Assembly (NCBI GenBank): GCA_008933045.1
Contig: WBXJ01000041.1
Coordinates: forward strand, 1 to 15,540
Origin: Verrucomicrobiota bacterium
GTDB taxonomy: Bacteria; Verrucomicrobiota; Verrucomicrobiia; Limisphaerales; SXQI01
Direction: 5' to 3'
DNA: 15,540 nucleotides
Positions 15,130-15,540 of this stretch are shown piece by piece (within the stretch, counting starts at the first letter, position 1; each line of letters starts with the position of its first letter). Under the pieces are notes generated by a model. The model saw nothing but the letters and a program-made list of their open reading frames with translations. It did not search any database and was not told the origin of the DNA. The translations under genes and the position numbers were made by a program.

Positions 15130-15540
15130 CTAGTAAGTCGCGACACTCGAATCGATTTCTTCGCTCCAAGCTCGGATACCGCCTTTCACACTTTTAACAT
15201 ACTTGAAGCCGCGCTCCTGAAGGAATTTGAGGGCTTTCATCGAGCGGATCCCACTTTTGCAATGCAGGTAGATTTGCTGGTTGGGATCGAGTTCTGTAAA
15301 CCGCTCACCCAAGCTGCCCAAGGGAATCAATTGCGTGCCAAGGACATGAGCGATCTCATATTCATCAGGATCTCGGACATCCACCACCTTGATATTCAGA
15401 GCGGGTTGATCCAAGGCCAACTTCATTGCCTGCACGCTGGTTTCGTCAGGGTTCTGGCTGATATTGACGGGTTCCGGAACGATGCCACAAAACATTTCGT
15501 AATCGATCAATTCTTTAATGCTCGGCTGATCACCGCAGAG
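15130..15540 (-). CDS. C-terminal part of a MoeB/ThiF-type sulfur-carrier adenylyltransferase fused to rhodanese
   Basis: Only 136 residues are visible; the 5' part lies beyond the right edge. The first visible residues, LCGDQPSIKELIDYEMFCG, match the linker after the zinc cysteines of MoeB/MoeZ/MOCS3 proteins (normally C-P-x-C-G), so the adenylylating domain should lie upstream outside the window. The rhodanese domain follows: VVDVRDPDEYEIAHVLG, IPLGSL, active-site C94 in YLHCKSGIRS and a C-terminal KGGIRAWSEEID. A six-residue loop CKSGIR fits sulfurtransferases that form persulfides. Known relatives activate MoaD/ThiS-like sulfur carriers for molybdopterin, thiamine, tRNA thiolation or cysteine synthesis; which one applies here is open. 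A TTG at 15510 can be read as a start, but homology upstream argues that it is internal. Confidence 0.85.
   Translation of the reverse strand, partial: LCGDQPSIKELIDYEMFCGIVPEPVNISQNPDETSVQAMKLALDQPALNIKVVDVRDPDEYEIAHVLGTQLIPLGSLGERFTELDPNQQIYLHCKSGIRSMKALKFLQERGFKYVKSVKGGIRAWSEEIDSSVATY

Overview
The window looks like an ordinary chromosomal stretch of a Gram-negative bacterium with moderate GC. It is probably a verrucomicrobium (PVC group). That guess rests on the flavour of the proteins: an ArgJ with an extra loop before its cleavage site, a NagB-like protein with a G-E-N-G-H active-site loop, an exported DUF4432 protein, and a MacA/MacB-type exporter with separate subunits. It also fits that almost no gene has a Shine-Dalgarno sequence. 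No rRNA or marker gene is present to confirm the assignment. I see no phage, insertion sequence, CRISPR array, tRNA or obvious island.

Left part (1-6578), all on the minus strand, read from right to left: a NagB-type sugar-phosphate deaminase gene (6578-5781); the ribosomal protein pair rplM-rpsI (5527-4685) with its own promoter and a rho-independent terminator; then the arginine cluster argC-argJ-argB-argD (4573 to beyond base 1). The four arg genes cover reduction of N-acetylglutamyl phosphate, acetyl recycling from N-acetylornithine, phosphorylation of N-acetylglutamate, and transamination. The argD gene lacks its last residues at the left edge.

Middle part (6744-13759), plus strand: mutY (A/G-mismatch adenine glycosylase), galE (UDP-glucose 4-epimerase), then a four-gene ABC export cassette. 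The cassette encodes a periplasmic adaptor, an ATPase, and two closely related MacB-type permeases separated by 4 bases. This suggests a tripartite efflux or export machine whose membrane part is a heterodimer derived from gene duplication.

Right part (13765-15540), minus strand: an exported DUF4432 (galactose-mutarotase-like) protein whose gene converges on the second permease with 5 bases between the stop codons, then the C-terminal part of a MoeB/ThiF-rhodanese sulfur-carrier activating enzyme that runs off the right edge.

Most of this is housekeeping. The points that deserve a second look are the duplicated permease pair, the exported DUF4432 protein, the altered NagB active-site loop, the ArgJ and ArgD variations, and the general absence of ribosome binding sites combined with very short predicted leaders. 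I did not find evidence of an undescribed defence or mobile system.
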